Shown here: in pieces, positions 52,383 through 62,699 of the stretch
Layout of the letters: each line of letters opens with the position of its first letter
Position numbering within the stretch: the first letter of the stretch is position 1
The notes under the pieces: model-generated
The model's database searches: none
Told to the model about the DNA's origin: nothing
Seen by the model: only the letters and a program-made list of their open reading frames with translations
Made by a program: the position numbers and the translations under genes
Assembly: GCF_900184945.1 (NCBI RefSeq)
Contig: NZ_FXYF01000015.1
Coordinates: 42,851 to 106,850 of the forward strand
Length of the DNA: 64,000 nucleotides
Direction: 5' to 3'
Origin: Antarctobacter aquimaris
Lineage (GTDB): Bacteria; Pseudomonadota; Alphaproteobacteria; Rhodobacterales; Rhodobacteraceae

Positions 52383-52823
52383 CTAAGCGGAGTTCGAATC
52401 CGGCATCAGCGCCCGGAACGTGGCGTCATCGACGACCAGATCGGCGAGGCAGTAGCTGTCAAAAATGCCTAACATCGCGGCCAGGGCTTGGTCAAAGACC
52501 CTGGGCAAGGCGCATGATTGCGTGATGACGCACGCGTTGTCCTGGCGGTAGCACTCGACCAGGGAAAAATCCGGTTCGGTCACCCTGATGACCTGGCCCA
52601 GGTTGATTTCATCGGGTGGCGCGTTGAGCCGGAACCCACCCTGCGGGCCGCGCTGGGCGGCAAGAAACCCCGCGTCGCACAAGGTTCGGACCACCTTCTT
52701 GAGATGAGGCGCCGAGATGCCGTAAAGCGCGGCCGCCTCTTCGATGGTCACGTTCCGCCCCTGTTTGCTGGCCGCGAGCAGCAGGAGGCGCAGCGCATAG
52801 TCCGTGAACTTCGTCAGCCGCAC
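52383..52823 (-). CDS. nsrR: Rrf2-family repressor, NsrR-like
   Basis: A 146-residue regulator starting at GTG 52823 (VRLTKFTDYALRLL). The winged helix carries EEAAALYGISAPHLKKVVR, followed by GPQGGFRL. Three cysteines in ECYRQDNACVITQSC (residues about 92-105) match the [Fe-S] ligand spacing of NsrR, which releases DNA when NO attacks the cluster. It is divergent from the nos operon across a 200-bp gap that carries an FNR-type box, and it may repress NO-response genes nearby. An IscR identity is less likely given the cysteine spacing and context. Confidence 0.88.
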   Translation of the reverse strand: MRLTKFTDYALRLLLLAASKQGRNVTIEEAAALYGISAPHLKKVVRTLCDAGFLAAQRGPQGGFRLNAPPDEINLGQVIRVTEPDFSLVECYRQDNACVITQSCALPRVFDQALAAMLGIFDSYCLADLVVDDATFRALMPDSNSA

Positions 52824-52932
52824 CGTCCGCCCCCCCGGTCATGTCAATACACCGCGTCACCCGCGCCGGACCCCGTTCCCGCGGCCGCACCGGCGAACGG
52901 GGCGAGTTAACCACCAATTCTGCATGGCGCTC

Positions 52933-52946
52933 TTGATCTCAATCAA
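52933..52946 (+). promoter_or_regulatory. Perfect FNR-type box upstream of the nos operon
   Basis: TTGAT-CTCA-ATCAA matches the FNR-family consensus exactly. It lies 77 bp before the first gene of the nos operon, in the region shared with nsrR. Confidence 0.8.
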
Positions 52947-53023
52947 TGTGCCGGTCCGCGCCAAGTGCAACAAGGCAGCCAGAAAAGGGTGATTTCAGAT
53001 GATCCAAATGTCGAAAGAACGGA

Positions 53024-53449
53024 ATGCCTAGAATCGGTTGCCATAAACCGCTGGAACGGCTGTGGTCCTTCGGGGTCTGCATCGCCCGTGTTCTGGCGAT
53101 TCTGGCGGCTGTGGCCATGGCGACCGGCGTCGCCGTCGATGGCCGCGCCCAGGCGGGCTTGGCTGTCTCTGGCATCGAAATGGTCATCTGTTCCAGCGAC
53201 GGGCCGGTGTCGGTCATGCTCGACCATCAGGGCAATCCGGTCAAGATGCCCGACGACGGCGACTGCGCGTGCCTGTGTGCCTGCTGCCCGACCCTGGCCA
53301 CCCCCTTCCTGGCGCCCGCGGCGACAGGACAATGCCTGCCCGCGGAATCTTCGGCCCTTGTCTGCCCGCCGCTGAAATCGACGGTCCTTGCCTATGAACG
53401 TGGACGTCGCCCTGTCCCGCGCGGACCCCCGTTCGAGAAAGAATCATGA
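53024..53449 (+). CDS. Cys-rich small membrane/exported protein heading the nos operon
   Basis: A 141-residue protein with a hydrophobic N-terminal segment (about residues 18-38) and a core GIEMVICSSDGPVSVMLD, followed by a cysteine cluster CACLCACC near residue 82. The pattern resembles DUF2946-type proteins and the gene at 13690 next to the copper chaperone. Its stop overlaps the nosR ATG by 4 bp, so it is co-translated with nosR. The cysteines could bind copper for NosZ maturation; that is inference from position. The start is uncertain, as the ribosome site is weak. Confidence 0.7.
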   Translation: MPRIGCHKPLERLWSFGVCIARVLAILAAVAMATGVAVDGRAQAGLAVSGIEMVICSSDGPVSVMLDHQGNPVKMPDDGDCACLCACCPTLATPFLAPAATGQCLPAESSALVCPPLKSTVLAYERGRRPVPRGPPFEKES

Positions 53450-55626
53450 TGTCCCTGTTCCGTTTCGTTTCCCGTGTCCTGATCCTGCTGACCCTTGTCG
53501 CCGCACCGGCAGCGGCGCAGACGCCGATCCTCAACCAGTTCATCGGCGAGCTGGCAGCAGCCGATCTTGTCGAAGGGGCCGATGGTTTTGGCCCGATCCG
53601 TGCCGACCTGCCGGTTGCGCCGATCCTGCGCGGCAGCGAAACCGTCGGATGGGCCTTTGTCACGTCGGATTTCGTCGGCACCACCGGGTATTCCGGCAAA
53701 CCCATTCATGTCATGGTCGCCATCGGGCCGGACGCCGTCCTGCAGTCGGTGACGCTGGTCAAGCATTCCGAACCGATCGTCCTGATCGGCATCCCCGAAG
53801 CGAAGGTCAAGGCGTTGACCGCCTCCTATGCCGGCCTCGACATCGCGGCCGAAGCCGCGCAGGGCGGCGCGGCGCACGATCTGAACATCATCTCCGGCGC
53901 CACTGTCACGATCATGGTGATCGACGATTCCGTCGTGCGGTCTTCGATCCGGGTCGCCCGCGCGCTGGGCCTGGGCGGGCTGGTCGTCGAAGCGGCGCCC
54001 GAAGGCCCGCGGTTCGAGATCAACGCGGGCGCCACGGCGGCCGACGACTGGCACACCCTTGTCGGGGATGGCACCGTACGGCGGCTGTCGCTGGATGTCG
54101 GCCAGGTCAACCGCGCCTTTGAACAGGTCGAGGACCCCCGCGCGGCCCAGCGTCCGATCAGCGGCCCAGAGGACGAGACCTTCATCGACCTCTACGCCAC
54201 GCTGGTGTCGATTCCCGGTATCACCGATGCGCTGCTGGAGCCCGGCGAGGCGCAGAACCTGCGCGACTGGCTGGCCGAAGGCGAACAAGCGCTGCTTGTC
54301 GCGGGGCGGGGGCAATATTCGTTCAAGGGATCGGGCTATGTCCGCGGCGGCATCTTTGACCGCATTCAGCTGATCCAGGGCGACATCTCTGTCCGCTTCC
54401 GCGACCGCGAGCATCGCCGCGTCGGCGCAATTGCCGCCGAGGGTGCGCCCTCGCTGTCGGAAATGGACATGTTCCGCATTCCGGCCGATGTCGGCTTCGA
54501 TCCGACACAGCCCTTCCGCCTTCAACTGCTGGTGCAGCGCGACGTCGGTGCCATCGAACGCGTCTACACGACCTTCGAGATGGGCTGGCAGCCGCCCGCG
54601 GCGTTCCTGACCGAGATCGCACCGCAAGCCGCGCCCGCCGCCGCCCTGCTGGCCGAAACGGACGAGGCCGCCGCCAAGACAGCGCTCTGGCAGCGCATCT
54701 GGCGGGACAAGAAGGTCGAGATCGGCGTCCTTGCCGCGATGCTGGGTCTCCTCACGATCGTGTTCTTCTTTCAGGACTTCGTGACCCGCTCGGCCAAGGC
54801 GACGCTGTGGTTCCGCATGGGCTTTCTGACGGTGACGCTGGTCTTTCTGGGATGGTACGCGAACGCGCAGCTTTCTGTCGTGAACCTGATGGCGCTGGCG
54901 CACTCCCTGGTCACCGATTTCACGTGGGAGGCGTTCCTGCTGGATCCGCTGACCTTCATCCTGTGGTTCTCGGTCGCCGCCGCGCTGATCTTCTGGGGAC
55001 GTGGTGCCTACTGCGGCTGGCTCTGCCCGTTCGGCGCGCTGCAGGAACTGACCAACCGGATCGCCAAGCTGTTCCACATCCCGCAGTGGCACCTGCCCTG
55101 GGGTCTGCATGAACGGCTGTGGCCGCTCAAGTACATCCTGTTCCTGGGTCTGTTCGGCGTCTCGCTGGCGTCGATCGACCAGGCCGAACAACTGGCCGAG
55201 ATCGAGCCCTTCAAGACCGCGATCGTCCTCAAGTTCGACCGTGCGTGGCCCTTTGTCCTGTATGTCGGCGTCCTGCTGTTCGTCGGCCTGTTCATCGAAC
55301 GGTTCTACTGCCGCTACCTGTGCCCGCTTGGCGCGGCCCTGGCCATCCCGGCGCGCATCCGGATGTTCGACTGGCTCAAGCGATACCGGGAATGCGGCAA
55401 TCCCTGCCAGACCTGCGCCAACGACTGCATGGTCCAGGCGATCCATCCGACCGGGGAAATCAATCCCAACGAGTGCCTGAACTGCCTCAACTGCCAGGTG
55501 CTCTACCGGTCGAAAACGAAATGCCCTGTCGTCCAGCGCCGCGAGAAACGCCGCGCCACAGCCTCGGCCGGTGCCGCGGCGCTCGACAGGGTTCTGACCA
55601 ATCACCCCAACAGAAAGGAGACCTGA
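53446..55626 (+). CDS. nosR: NosR, electron-transfer flavoprotein of N2O reduction
   Basis: A 726-residue membrane protein. A signal peptide (about 1-24, ending AAAQ) leads to a periplasmic FMN-binding domain with the flavinylation motif SGATVT near residue 152. Several transmembrane helices (from about 420) and a polyferredoxin part follow, with [12 protein letters not shown] and CRYLCPLGA, then two [4Fe-4S] clusters in [12 protein letters not shown] and CLNCLNCQ. NosR supplies electrons to NosZ and is needed for nos expression. The FMN is attached by ApbE/NosX-type transferases, encoded at the end of this operon. Confidence 0.96.
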   Translation: MMSLFRFVSRVLILLTLVAAPAAAQTPILNQFIGELAAADLVEGADGFGPIRADLPVAPILRGSETVGWAFVTSDFVGTTGYSGKPIHVMVAIGPDAVLQSVTLVKHSEPIVLIGIPEAKVKALTASYAGLDIAAEAAQGGAAHDLNIISGATVTIMVIDDSVVRSSIRVARALGLGGLVVEAAPEGPRFEINAGATAADDWHTLVGDGTVRRLSLDVGQVNRAFEQVEDPRAAQRPISGPEDETFIDLYATLVSIPGITDALLEPGEAQNLRDWLAEGEQALLVAGRGQYSFKGSGYVRGGIFDRIQLIQGDISVRFRDREHRRVGAIAAEGAPSLSEMDMFRIPADVGFDPTQPFRLQLLVQRDVGAIERVYTTFEMGWQPPAAFLTEIAPQAAPAAALLAETDEAAAKTALWQRIWRDKKVEIGVLAAMLGLLTIVFFFQDFVTRSAKATLWFRMGFLTVTLVFLGWYANAQLSVVNLMALAHSLVTDFTWEAFLLDPLTFILWFSVAAALIFWGRGAYCGWLCPFGALQELTNRIAKLFHIPQWHLPWGLHERLWPLKYILFLGLFGVSLASIDQAEQLAEIEPFKTAIVLKFDRAWPFVLYVGVLLFVGLFIERFYCRYLCPLGAALAIPARIRMFDWLKRYRECGNPCQTCANDCMVQAIHPTGEINPNECLNCLNCQVLYRSKTKCPVVQRREKRRATASAGAAALDRVLTNHPNRKET

Positions 55627-55627
55627 A

Positions 55628-57571
55628 ATGTCTGACGAAATGGGGAAAGGCGGCATCAGCCGCCGCGGCCTGCTGGGCGCGACGGCCGGCGGGGCCGCAC
55701 TGGGCACGCTGGGTGTATCCGGCACGGCCATGATGATGGGCGTCGCGGGCGGCGCGTTCCTGGGATCGGCCAAACCGGCGCTGGCCGCCACGGCCGATGG
55801 TCACGTGGCCCCCGGCGACCTGGACGAATACTACGGCTTCTGGTCCTCGGGCCAGACCGGCGAGATGCGGATCCTCGGCGTCCCGTCGATGCGCGAACTG
55901 ATGCGCGTGCCGGTGTTCAACATCTGCTCGGCCACCGGCTGGGGGATCACCAACGAATCCAAGAAGATCCTGACCGAAGGCCTGACCGAGAAAACCAAGG
56001 CCTATCTTGCCGCCAACGGGCTGGAATTCCCGCGCAACGGCGACCTGCACCACGTCCACATGTCCTTTACCGAGGGCAAGTACGACGGCCGCTTCCTGTT
56101 CATGAACGACAAGGCCAACACGCGCGTCGCGCGGGTGCGCTGCGACGTCATGAAATGCGACAAGATCATCGAGATCCCCAACGCCAAGGGCATCCACGGT
56201 CTGCGCCCGCAGAAATGGCCGCGCACCAACTACGTCTTTGCCAATGGCGAGGATGAGGCGCCGATGGTCAACGACGGTCAGATCCTCGACGATCCGTCGA
56301 AATACGTGAACTTCTACACCGCCATCAACGCCGACGACATGACCATCGCCTGGCAGGTCATGGTGACCGGCAACCTCGACAACACCGATGCGGACTACGA
56401 AGGCAAATACGCCTTCTCGACCTCTTACAACTCGGAAATGGGGATGACGCTGGCCGACATGACGGCGGCGGACATGGATCACGTGGTGGTCTACAACATC
56501 GCCGAGATCGAGAAGGGCATCGAAGCCGGCGATTTCATCGAACTGAACGGCGTCAAGGTGATTGACGGGCGCAAGGGGGCGGAAAAGAACTATGTCCGCT
56601 ACATCCCGATCCCGAACAACCCGCATGGCTGCAACATGGCGCCGGACAAGGTGCACCTGTGCATCGGGGGCAAGCTGTCGCCGACGGTCAGCGTGATCGA
56701 CGTGCGCAAGCTGGACGCCGTGTTCTACGACGGCGCAGAGCCGCGTTCCTGCGTGGTGGCCGAACCCGAACTGGGCCTCGGACCGCTGCACACCTGCTTT
56801 GACGGGCAGGGCAATGCCTTCACCACCCTGTTCCTCGACAGCCAGGTCGTGAAATGGAACATCGACAACGCGATCAAGGCCTACGCCGGCGAAAGCGCGG
56901 ATCCGATCATCTCCAAGACGGACGTGCATTACCAGCCGGGCCACAACTCGACCGCCGAAGGCGAAACGCTGGACGCATCGGCGAAATACTACATCTCGAT
57001 GAACAAGTTCTCGAAGGATCGCTTCCTCAACGTCGGTCCGCTCAAGCCCGAGAACGAGCAGCTCTTCCTCATCGAGGGTGACAACCTGACCCTGCTTCAC
57101 GACGGTCCGACCTTTGCCGAACCGCACGACTCGATCCTCGTGCATCGTTCGAAGGTCAATCCGGTACACGTCTGGGACCGCGAGGACCCGTCGTGGGAAG
57201 ACGCGCGGCAGCAGGCCGCCGCGGATGGTGTGGACCTTGACTGGGGCCACGACGAGGTGATCCGCGACGGCAACAAGGTGCGGGTCTACATGTCCTCCGT
57301 CGCGCCGCAGTTCAGCATGGAGAAGTTCACCGTCAAGCAGGGCGACGAGGTGACGGTCTATGTCACCAACATGGACGACATCGACGACCTGACCCACGGC
57401 TTCACCATGGGCAACCACGGCGTCGCGATGGAGGTCGGGCCACAGCAGACCGCGTCCGTGACCTTCACGGCGGCGCAGCCGGGCGTCTACTGGTACTACT
57501 GCCAGTGGTTCTGCCACGCGCTCCACATGGAGATGCGCGGCCGCATGTTTGTCGAACCGCAGGGCGCCTGA
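55628..57571 (+). CDS. nosZ: Nitrous-oxide reductase NosZ
   Basis: A 647-residue periplasmic copper enzyme that reduces N2O to N2. The N-terminus has a twin-arginine signal ([10 protein letters not shown]) as in clade I NosZ, exported folded by Tat. The CuZ seven-bladed propeller shows histidine-rich loops such as GDLHHVHMS and [10 protein letters not shown]. The C-terminal cupredoxin domain carries the CuA site in [17 protein letters not shown] ribosome site (aaaggaga) precedes the ATG 2 bp after the nosR stop. Length and motifs are typical, with no missing ligand. Confidence 0.98.
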   Translation: MSDEMGKGGISRRGLLGATAGGAALGTLGVSGTAMMMGVAGGAFLGSAKPALAATADGHVAPGDLDEYYGFWSSGQTGEMRILGVPSMRELMRVPVFNICSATGWGITNESKKILTEGLTEKTKAYLAANGLEFPRNGDLHHVHMSFTEGKYDGRFLFMNDKANTRVARVRCDVMKCDKIIEIPNAKGIHGLRPQKWPRTNYVFANGEDEAPMVNDGQILDDPSKYVNFYTAINADDMTIAWQVMVTGNLDNTDADYEGKYAFSTSYNSEMGMTLADMTAADMDHVVVYNIAEIEKGIEAGDFIELNGVKVIDGRKGAEKNYVRYIPIPNNPHGCNMAPDKVHLCIGGKLSPTVSVIDVRKLDAVFYDGAEPRSCVVAEPELGLGPLHTCFDGQGNAFTTLFLDSQVVKWNIDNAIKAYAGESADPIISKTDVHYQPGHNSTAEGETLDASAKYYISMNKFSKDRFLNVGPLKPENEQLFLIEGDNLTLLHDGPTFAEPHDSILVHRSKVNPVHVWDREDPSWEDARQQAAADGVDLDWGHDEVIRDGNKVRVYMSSVAPQFSMEKFTVKQGDEVTVYVTNMDDIDDLTHGFTMGNHGVAMEVGPQQTASVTFTAAQPGVYWYYCQWFCHALHMEMRGRMFVEPQGA

Positions 57572-57573
57572 GC

Positions 57574-58920
57574 ATGTCGCGCGTCCGGCACCTCTTGTCG
57601 ATCGTCGCTGTCGTCCTGTGCACCGGGGCGGCCGCGGAAACCGTGACGGTCGATCCCGTGCCGGGCGCGCTGAAATCCGCCGTCGCCGGGGCCAGCCCCG
57701 GCGACGTGCTCATCCTGATGCCGGGCCTGCACCAGGGCCCGGTATCGCTAGACATGCCCCTGACGCTGGAAGGACGGCCCGGCGCCGTCCTGCAAGGCGA
57801 CGGCACCGGCAGCGTGGTGACCGTGACGGGCGATGGCGCGGTTGTCCGCGGGCTGCAGATCCTCGGGTCCGGCAATGACGGGGCCGAGATCGACTCGGGC
57901 GTCAAGCTGGCCCGTACGGCGACCAACGCGTTGGTCGAGGGCAACCATCTGACCGGCAACCTGCATGGCATCACCGTCCACGGCGCACGCGACAGCATCG
58001 TGCGCGGCAACCTGGTCGAAGGCCGCCGGGACCGGCGGGTCAACGACCGTGGCAACGGCATCTATGTCTGGAACGCGCCCGGCACCCTGGTCGAGGGCAA
58101 CGACGTGATCTGGGGCCGCGACGGCATCTTTGCCAATGCGTCCAAGGACAACATCTTTCGCAACAACACCTTCCGCGACCTGCGGTTTGCCGTCCACTAC
58201 ATGTACACCAACAATTCCCAGGTCATCGGCAACGTCTCGGTGGGCAACACGCTGGGCTTTGCGCTGATGTTCTCGAACCGCATCGAGGTGCGGGACAACC
58301 TGTCGCTGGGCGACCGCACGCATGGCATCATGCTGAACTACGCCAACAACGCGACGATCACGGGAAACCTCGTGCGCGGTGGCACGCATGAGAAATGCAC
58401 CTTCATCTACAACGCCCACAAGAACCGGATCGAGGGCAACCGTTTCGAGGGATGCGAGATCGGCATCCATTTCACCGCCGGGTCCGAACGCAACCAGATC
58501 ACCGGCAATGCCTTCATCGGCAACCGGACCCAGGTCAAATACGTCGGCACGCGCCACATGGAGTGGAGCGCGGAGGGCCGCGGCAATTTCTGGTCGGACC
58601 ATCCGGCCTTCGACCTTGATGGCGACGGCATCGCCGATGGCGTGTTCCGGCCGAACGACCTGATGGACCACATCCTGTGGTCGCAACCCTCGGCCAAGCT
58701 GCTGCTGGGATCGCCCGCCGTGCAGCTTGTCCGCTGGAGCCAGGCCGCCTTTCCTGCGACACTGCCCGGCGGGGTGCTCGACAGCGCGCCGCTGATGGTG
58801 GCGCCGCAGATCGCGGTGCCGGCGAACATCGCGGCGATGGAAGCCGAGGCCCGGGCCCGGGCCGCCGCCAGACAGGACAGACAGGAGATGAGCGATGCTG
58901 ACCTGCTCTCGGGTCACTAG
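57574..58920 (+). CDS. nosD: NosD, periplasmic copper-site maturation protein
   Basis: A 448-residue protein with a signal peptide (about 1-21) and a right-handed parallel beta-helix made of repeated strands such as NGIYVWNAPGTLVEGND and NNATITGNLVRGG. NosD works with NosF and NosY to build the CuZ cluster in NosZ. The ATG at 57574 lies 2 bp after the nosZ stop. Its 3' end overlaps nosF by 26 bp. Confidence 0.95.
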   Translation: MSRVRHLLSIVAVVLCTGAAAETVTVDPVPGALKSAVAGASPGDVLILMPGLHQGPVSLDMPLTLEGRPGAVLQGDGTGSVVTVTGDGAVVRGLQILGSGNDGAEIDSGVKLARTATNALVEGNHLTGNLHGITVHGARDSIVRGNLVEGRRDRRVNDRGNGIYVWNAPGTLVEGNDVIWGRDGIFANASKDNIFRNNTFRDLRFAVHYMYTNNSQVIGNVSVGNTLGFALMFSNRIEVRDNLSLGDRTHGIMLNYANNATITGNLVRGGTHEKCTFIYNAHKNRIEGNRFEGCEIGIHFTAGSERNQITGNAFIGNRTQVKYVGTRHMEWSAEGRGNFWSDHPAFDLDGDGIADGVFRPNDLMDHILWSQPSAKLLLGSPAVQLVRWSQAAFPATLPGGVLDSAPLMVAPQIAVPANIAAMEAEARARAAARQDRQEMSDADLLSGH

Positions 58921-59782
58921 GACATTCGGCGCCGTCGAGGCGCTGAAGGATGTCAGCCTTTCGGTGGCTGAAGGCGAGCGCGTGGCGCTGCTGGGCCACA
59001 ACGGGGCGGGCAAGTCGACCTTGATGAAGATCGTGCTGGGCCTGATCGCCGCGACCTCGGGCGAGGTCCGCGTGGCGGAGGCAGCCCCGGGCAGCCGCGC
59101 CGCGCGCGAAGCCGCCGCCTATCTGCCCGAGAACGCGGCCTTTCACCCCGCGCTCACCGGACGCGAACAGATCGCGCTGTACCTGCGCCTGCGCGGCGAA
59201 CCGGCGGCCAAGGCGGGCGGCCTGCTCGAACGGGTCGGGCTGGACCATGCCGCCGACCGCCGGATCGGCACCTACTCCAAGGGGATGCGCCAGCGCGTGG
59301 GACTGGCGCAGGCGCTGATCGGCCGTCCGCGGCTGATGGTGCTGGACGAACCGACAAGCGGGCTCGACCCCGTGTCGCGGCGCGACTTCTACGCCATCCT
59401 CGACGACCTGGCGCGCGAGGGTGCGGCGATCCTGCTGTCCTCGCACGCCCTGACCGAGGTCGAGGCCCGCACCGACCGCATCGCCATCCTGTCGAAGGGT
59501 CGGCTCGTCGCCAACGACACGCTGGCCAGCCTGCGCCGCGAGGCCGGGCTGCCGATCCACATCCAGGTCGCCGCGCGGCCAGATACGGTGGGGGACGTGG
59601 CCGAGCGGCTGGCCGGGACGCGGGTGAACGGCGTCCGGGTGGACCTGACCTGCGCGCATGGCGACAAGCTGGCCCGCCTTGGCCAGATCGCCGGCCTTGG
59701 CGCGATGATTGACGATGTCGAGGTGATCCCGCCCAGCCTCGAGGACCTATACACCCATTTCAGCCGGAGGGCCGGACAATGA
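58895..59782 (+). CDS. nosF: NosF, ABC transporter ATPase
   Basis: A 295-residue ATPase. Walker A is GHNGAGKSTLMK (about 39-50), the signature is YSKGMRQRVGLAQAL, Walker B is LMVLDEPTSGLDP, and the switch His lies in LLSSHALTE. It pairs with NosY to power CuZ assembly through NosD. Its start lies within the end of nosD and its stop overlaps nosY by 4 bp, so translation is coupled. Confidence 0.96.
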   Translation: MLTCSRVTRTFGAVEALKDVSLSVAEGERVALLGHNGAGKSTLMKIVLGLIAATSGEVRVAEAAPGSRAAREAAAYLPENAAFHPALTGREQIALYLRLRGEPAAKAGGLLERVGLDHAADRRIGTYSKGMRQRVGLAQALIGRPRLMVLDEPTSGLDPVSRRDFYAILDDLAREGAAILLSSHALTEVEARTDRIAILSKGRLVANDTLASLRREAGLPIHIQVAARPDTVGDVAERLAGTRVNGVRVDLTCAHGDKLARLGQIAGLGAMIDDVEVIPPSLEDLYTHFSRRAGQ

Positions 59783-60600
59783 CACGCGTGATGGCCGGCG
59801 CAGGCGCCGAGATGCGCATCGCCCTGCGCAACCGCTGGGTCGCGATCGCGGTCGTGATGATGGCGCTGTTCGCGCTTGTGCTGTCGGCGGCGGGCAGCGC
59901 GCCCACCGGGCAGGTCGGGGCGGACAGGCTGTCGGTCACGGTGGCAAGCCTGACCTCGCTTGCCGTCTACCTGGTGCCGCTGCTGGCGCTGCTGATGTCC
60001 TTCGACGCGGTCGCGGGAGAGATCGAGCGCGGCACCCTGTCGCTGATCCTGACCTACCCGGTCAGCCGGAGCGAGATCCTCGCGGGCAAGTTCCTGGCCC
60101 ACCTGGCGGTGCTGGGGCTTGCCATCGTGGTGGGCTACGGCGTGGCCGCAGGCGCCGCCTTTGCCTTTGATCCCGGCGCGGCGGCGGGGCTTCCGGCCCT
60201 GGCGCGGCTGCTGCTGACCTCGCTGCTGCTGGGCGCGGCCTTCCTTGGCGTCGGCTACGCCGTCTCGGCGCTGGCGCGGCGGCCGGGATCGGCGGCGGGC
60301 GCGGCCATCGGCCTCTGGCTGGTCTGCGTCGTGCTCTATGACCTGGGCCTGCTGGCGGCCGTGGTCGCCGACAGCGGCGGTGTGTTCACGACGCAGGTCT
60401 TTCCCTGGCTGCTGCTGGCCAATCCGGCCGACGCCTTCCGGCTCTACAACCTCGCGGCGTCCGAGGCGGCGGGAGCCGCCGCCGGGGTCGCGGGGGCGGC
60501 GGAAACCATTCCGCCGTATTGGGCGCTGTCCTCGCTGATCCTGTGGGTGGCGGGCGGTTTCGCGCTGGCCATCCTCGCGTTCCGGCGGGTGCGGCCATGA
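59779..60600 (+). CDS. nosY: NosY, ABC transporter permease
   Basis: A 273-residue ABC-2-type permease with about six transmembrane helices, and the conserved block EIERGTLSLILTYPVSRSE near residue 75. It forms the membrane part of the NosFY transporter that interacts with NosD. It is coupled to nosF and nosL by 4-bp overlaps on both sides. Confidence 0.95.
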   Translation: MTRVMAGAGAEMRIALRNRWVAIAVVMMALFALVLSAAGSAPTGQVGADRLSVTVASLTSLAVYLVPLLALLMSFDAVAGEIERGTLSLILTYPVSRSEILAGKFLAHLAVLGLAIVVGYGVAAGAAFAFDPGAAAGLPALARLLLTSLLLGAAFLGVGYAVSALARRPGSAAGAAIGLWLVCVVLYDLGLLAAVVADSGGVFTTQVFPWLLLANPADAFRLYNLAASEAAGAAAGVAGAAETIPPYWALSSLILWVAGGFALAILAFRRVRP

Positions 60601-61145
60601 CCCGTCTGATCGTTCTTGCGCTACTCGCGCTGGCCCTGGGTGCCTGCAAGAAGGAGGTGGCCGAACGGCCGCTTCCGGTGTCGATGACGGCCGAGGCCGT
60701 GGGCCACTATTGCCAGATGGACCTGCTGGAGCATCCCGGCCCCAAGGCGCAGGTCCACCTGGACGGGTTGCCCGATCCGCTGTTCTTCAGCCAGGTGCGC
60801 GATGCCATCGCCTACCAGCGCATGCCGGAACAGAGCCACGCCATCGCCGCGATCTACGTCAGCGACATGGGCGTCGCGCCCAGCTGGCAAAGCCCGGGCG
60901 CCGACAACTGGATCGCGGCGGAAAGTGCCGTGTTCGTCGTCGGGGCCAGCATCAACGGCGGCATGGGCGCGCCTGAACTGGTCCCCTTCGCCGACCGCAG
61001 CGCCGCCGAGGCCTTTGTCGCTGACAATGGCGGCGAGATCCTGTCCCTGGCTGCCGTCCCCGACGACACGGTTCTGACCCCGGTCGAGTTCGAGCTTGAC
61101 GCCGAGGGCAATTTCATCCCGCCCGAAGGGGCGGTCATCGACTAG
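60597..61145 (+). CDS. nosL: NosL, copper chaperone lipoprotein
   Basis: A 182-residue lipoprotein (LALALGACKKE lipobox, Cys about 16). The NosL domain shows GHYCQMDLLEHPGPKAQVHL, where Cys and Met bind Cu(I), and later MPEQSHAIAAIYVSDMG and NGGMGAPELVPF. NosL delivers Cu(I) to the NosDFY complex for CuZ assembly. The start overlaps the nosY stop by 4 bp. Confidence 0.95.
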   Translation: MTRLIVLALLALALGACKKEVAERPLPVSMTAEAVGHYCQMDLLEHPGPKAQVHLDGLPDPLFFSQVRDAIAYQRMPEQSHAIAAIYVSDMGVAPSWQSPGADNWIAAESAVFVVGASINGGMGAPELVPFADRSAAEAFVADNGGEILSLAAVPDDTVLTPVEFELDAEGNFIPPEGAVID

Positions 61146-61154
61146 GAGCACAGG

Positions 61155-62057
61155 ATGCCGACCCTTTCCCGCCGCCGTTTCATCGCGATCTCTGCCTCTG
61201 CTGCCGTCTTGGCAGGCGGTCCAGCCCTTGGCGCACCGGCCAGGCACTGGACCGGCGTTGCGCTGGGCGCGCACGCGTCGATCACCCTGTCCCATCCCGA
61301 CGCGGCGCGCATCGTCGCCGGGGTGCAAAAGGAAATCGACCGTCTCGAAGATATCTTCAGCCTCTATCGCACCGGATCGGCCCTGATGCGGCTGAACCGT
61401 GACGGGGCGCTCGACGCGCCGCCGTTCGAATTGGTGGAATGCCTGGGGGTGGCGGGGGTTGTCCATGCCGCCACCGGGGGTGCCTTCGATCCGACGGTGC
61501 AGCCGCTCTGGGACGCCTATGCCACGGCTCATGCAGCAGGTCATGCGCCGACCGCCGAGATGCTGGCCGAAGCGCGGCGCCTGGTCGGCTGGTCGGGGGT
61601 CGAGGTCATGCCGTCAAGGATCGGGTTCGCGCGGCCGGGCATGGCCCTCACTCTGAACGGCATCGCACAGGGCTATGTCGCCGACCGCGTCGCGAAGCTG
61701 CTGCAAATGCAGGGGCTTGACCGGATCCTGATCGACACGGGGGAATTCCGCGCCCTGGGCGGGATGCAGGATGGCGGTGCATGGCCGGTGAGCATCGAGA
61801 ACACGCGCGCGGTCGGGCTGCGCGACCGTGCCCTGGCGACCTCGGCGGCGCTTGGGACATCCTTCGACCAGCAGGGAACGGTCGGTCACATCCTGGACCC
61901 CAGGACCGGCCTGCCGGCGCGGGTGTCCGGGCGGACCGTGTCCGTAACCGCGCCGACCGCGGCCCTCGCCGACGGGCTTTCGACCGGGCTTTGCCTGCTG
62001 GACGAGGCGGAGGCCACAAAGGTCGTCGGGCAGCTGCGCGACTGCCGGCTGGTCTGA
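61155..62057 (+). CDS. nosX: NosX, FAD:protein FMN transferase (ApbE family)
   Basis: A 300-residue protein with a Tat-type signal (LSRRRFIAISASAAV). The ApbE core is visible in TLNGIAQGYVADRVAKLL, then LIDTGEFRALGG, and GHILDPRTGLP, TAALADGLSTGL near the end. It attaches FMN to NosR at the SGAT threonine. It is the last gene of the operon, 9 bp after nosL, with a ribosome site (aggagcacagg) upstream. The next 250 bp hold nothing recognisable. Confidence 0.94.
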   Translation: MPTLSRRRFIAISASAAVLAGGPALGAPARHWTGVALGAHASITLSHPDAARIVAGVQKEIDRLEDIFSLYRTGSALMRLNRDGALDAPPFELVECLGVAGVVHAATGGAFDPTVQPLWDAYATAHAAGHAPTAEMLAEARRLVGWSGVEVMPSRIGFARPGMALTLNGIAQGYVADRVAKLLQMQGLDRILIDTGEFRALGGMQDGGAWPVSIENTRAVGLRDRALATSAALGTSFDQQGTVGHILDPRTGLPARVSGRTVSVTAPTAALADGLSTGLCLLDEAEATKVVGQLRDCRLV

Positions 62058-62309
62058 CGCGGCACAACCAGCGAGACCGCCGTGCGGCAGCCCCGCCACC
62101 CACATGGCGGGACTGTCAGCGAACGACGATGCCAATGGCGCCGCACCCGGGCATGCGTCGCCTTTGGCCTCTCTCCGTCTTTCGGGCTTGGCTCACGTCA
62201 GAGATCATTCCCAGAACATGACGACGTCCGCAAATGCGCATGCAAAGGCGTTCTGAACCGCCCCAAGTTTACCGGAGAGATGTTGGTTCGACGACTGGGC
62301 GGGTTTTTC

Positions 62310-62584
62310 TGCGGCGCTTGAATTTTTGTGGAAATCCTCCTCTGCTTCGTTCGACGCGACGTAGCCGATGGCGCTGTGTCGGTGCCGGTGTTGTACCAGT
62401 CGACCCATTTCAAGGTCTCCCATTCGACCTGGCCGGCCGATTTCCAAGGGCCGAGGACCTTGATCGCCTCGGTCTTGAAGAGCCCGATGATGCGTTCTGC
62501 CAGGGCGTTGCCGTGGCTGTCGCCGACGCTGCCGCCCGAGGTGTCGGTCCCGGCCTTTGCCAGCCGCTCGGTGTATCGGATCGA
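62310..62584 (-). pseudogene. IS3-family transposase OrfB fragment
   Basis: The translated segment SIRYTERLAKAGTDTSGGSV then GDSHGNALAERIIGLFKTEA and WVDWYNT matches the C-terminal integrase part of IS3-family OrfB. The frame breaks near 62359, after which a second phase continues with IGYVASNEAEEDF, the expected family ending. The N-terminal half of OrfB is missing. It is a dead remnant. Confidence 0.85.
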
Positions 62585-62699
62585 CAGGTATAGGGCTGCC
62601 TTGGTGGATCCAATTGCCCGCCTCGGACGGCGCCCGCTGGCACCTCTCGGGACATTGCTGCGCAATGCCCGGCCGGACAGTGCACGATAGCGAACGTCC

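Noticed and set aside
53392..57526. Long minus-strand open frames opposite nosR and nosZ
   Set aside because: The plus-strand genes are unmistakable and the minus-strand frames are composition artefacts.
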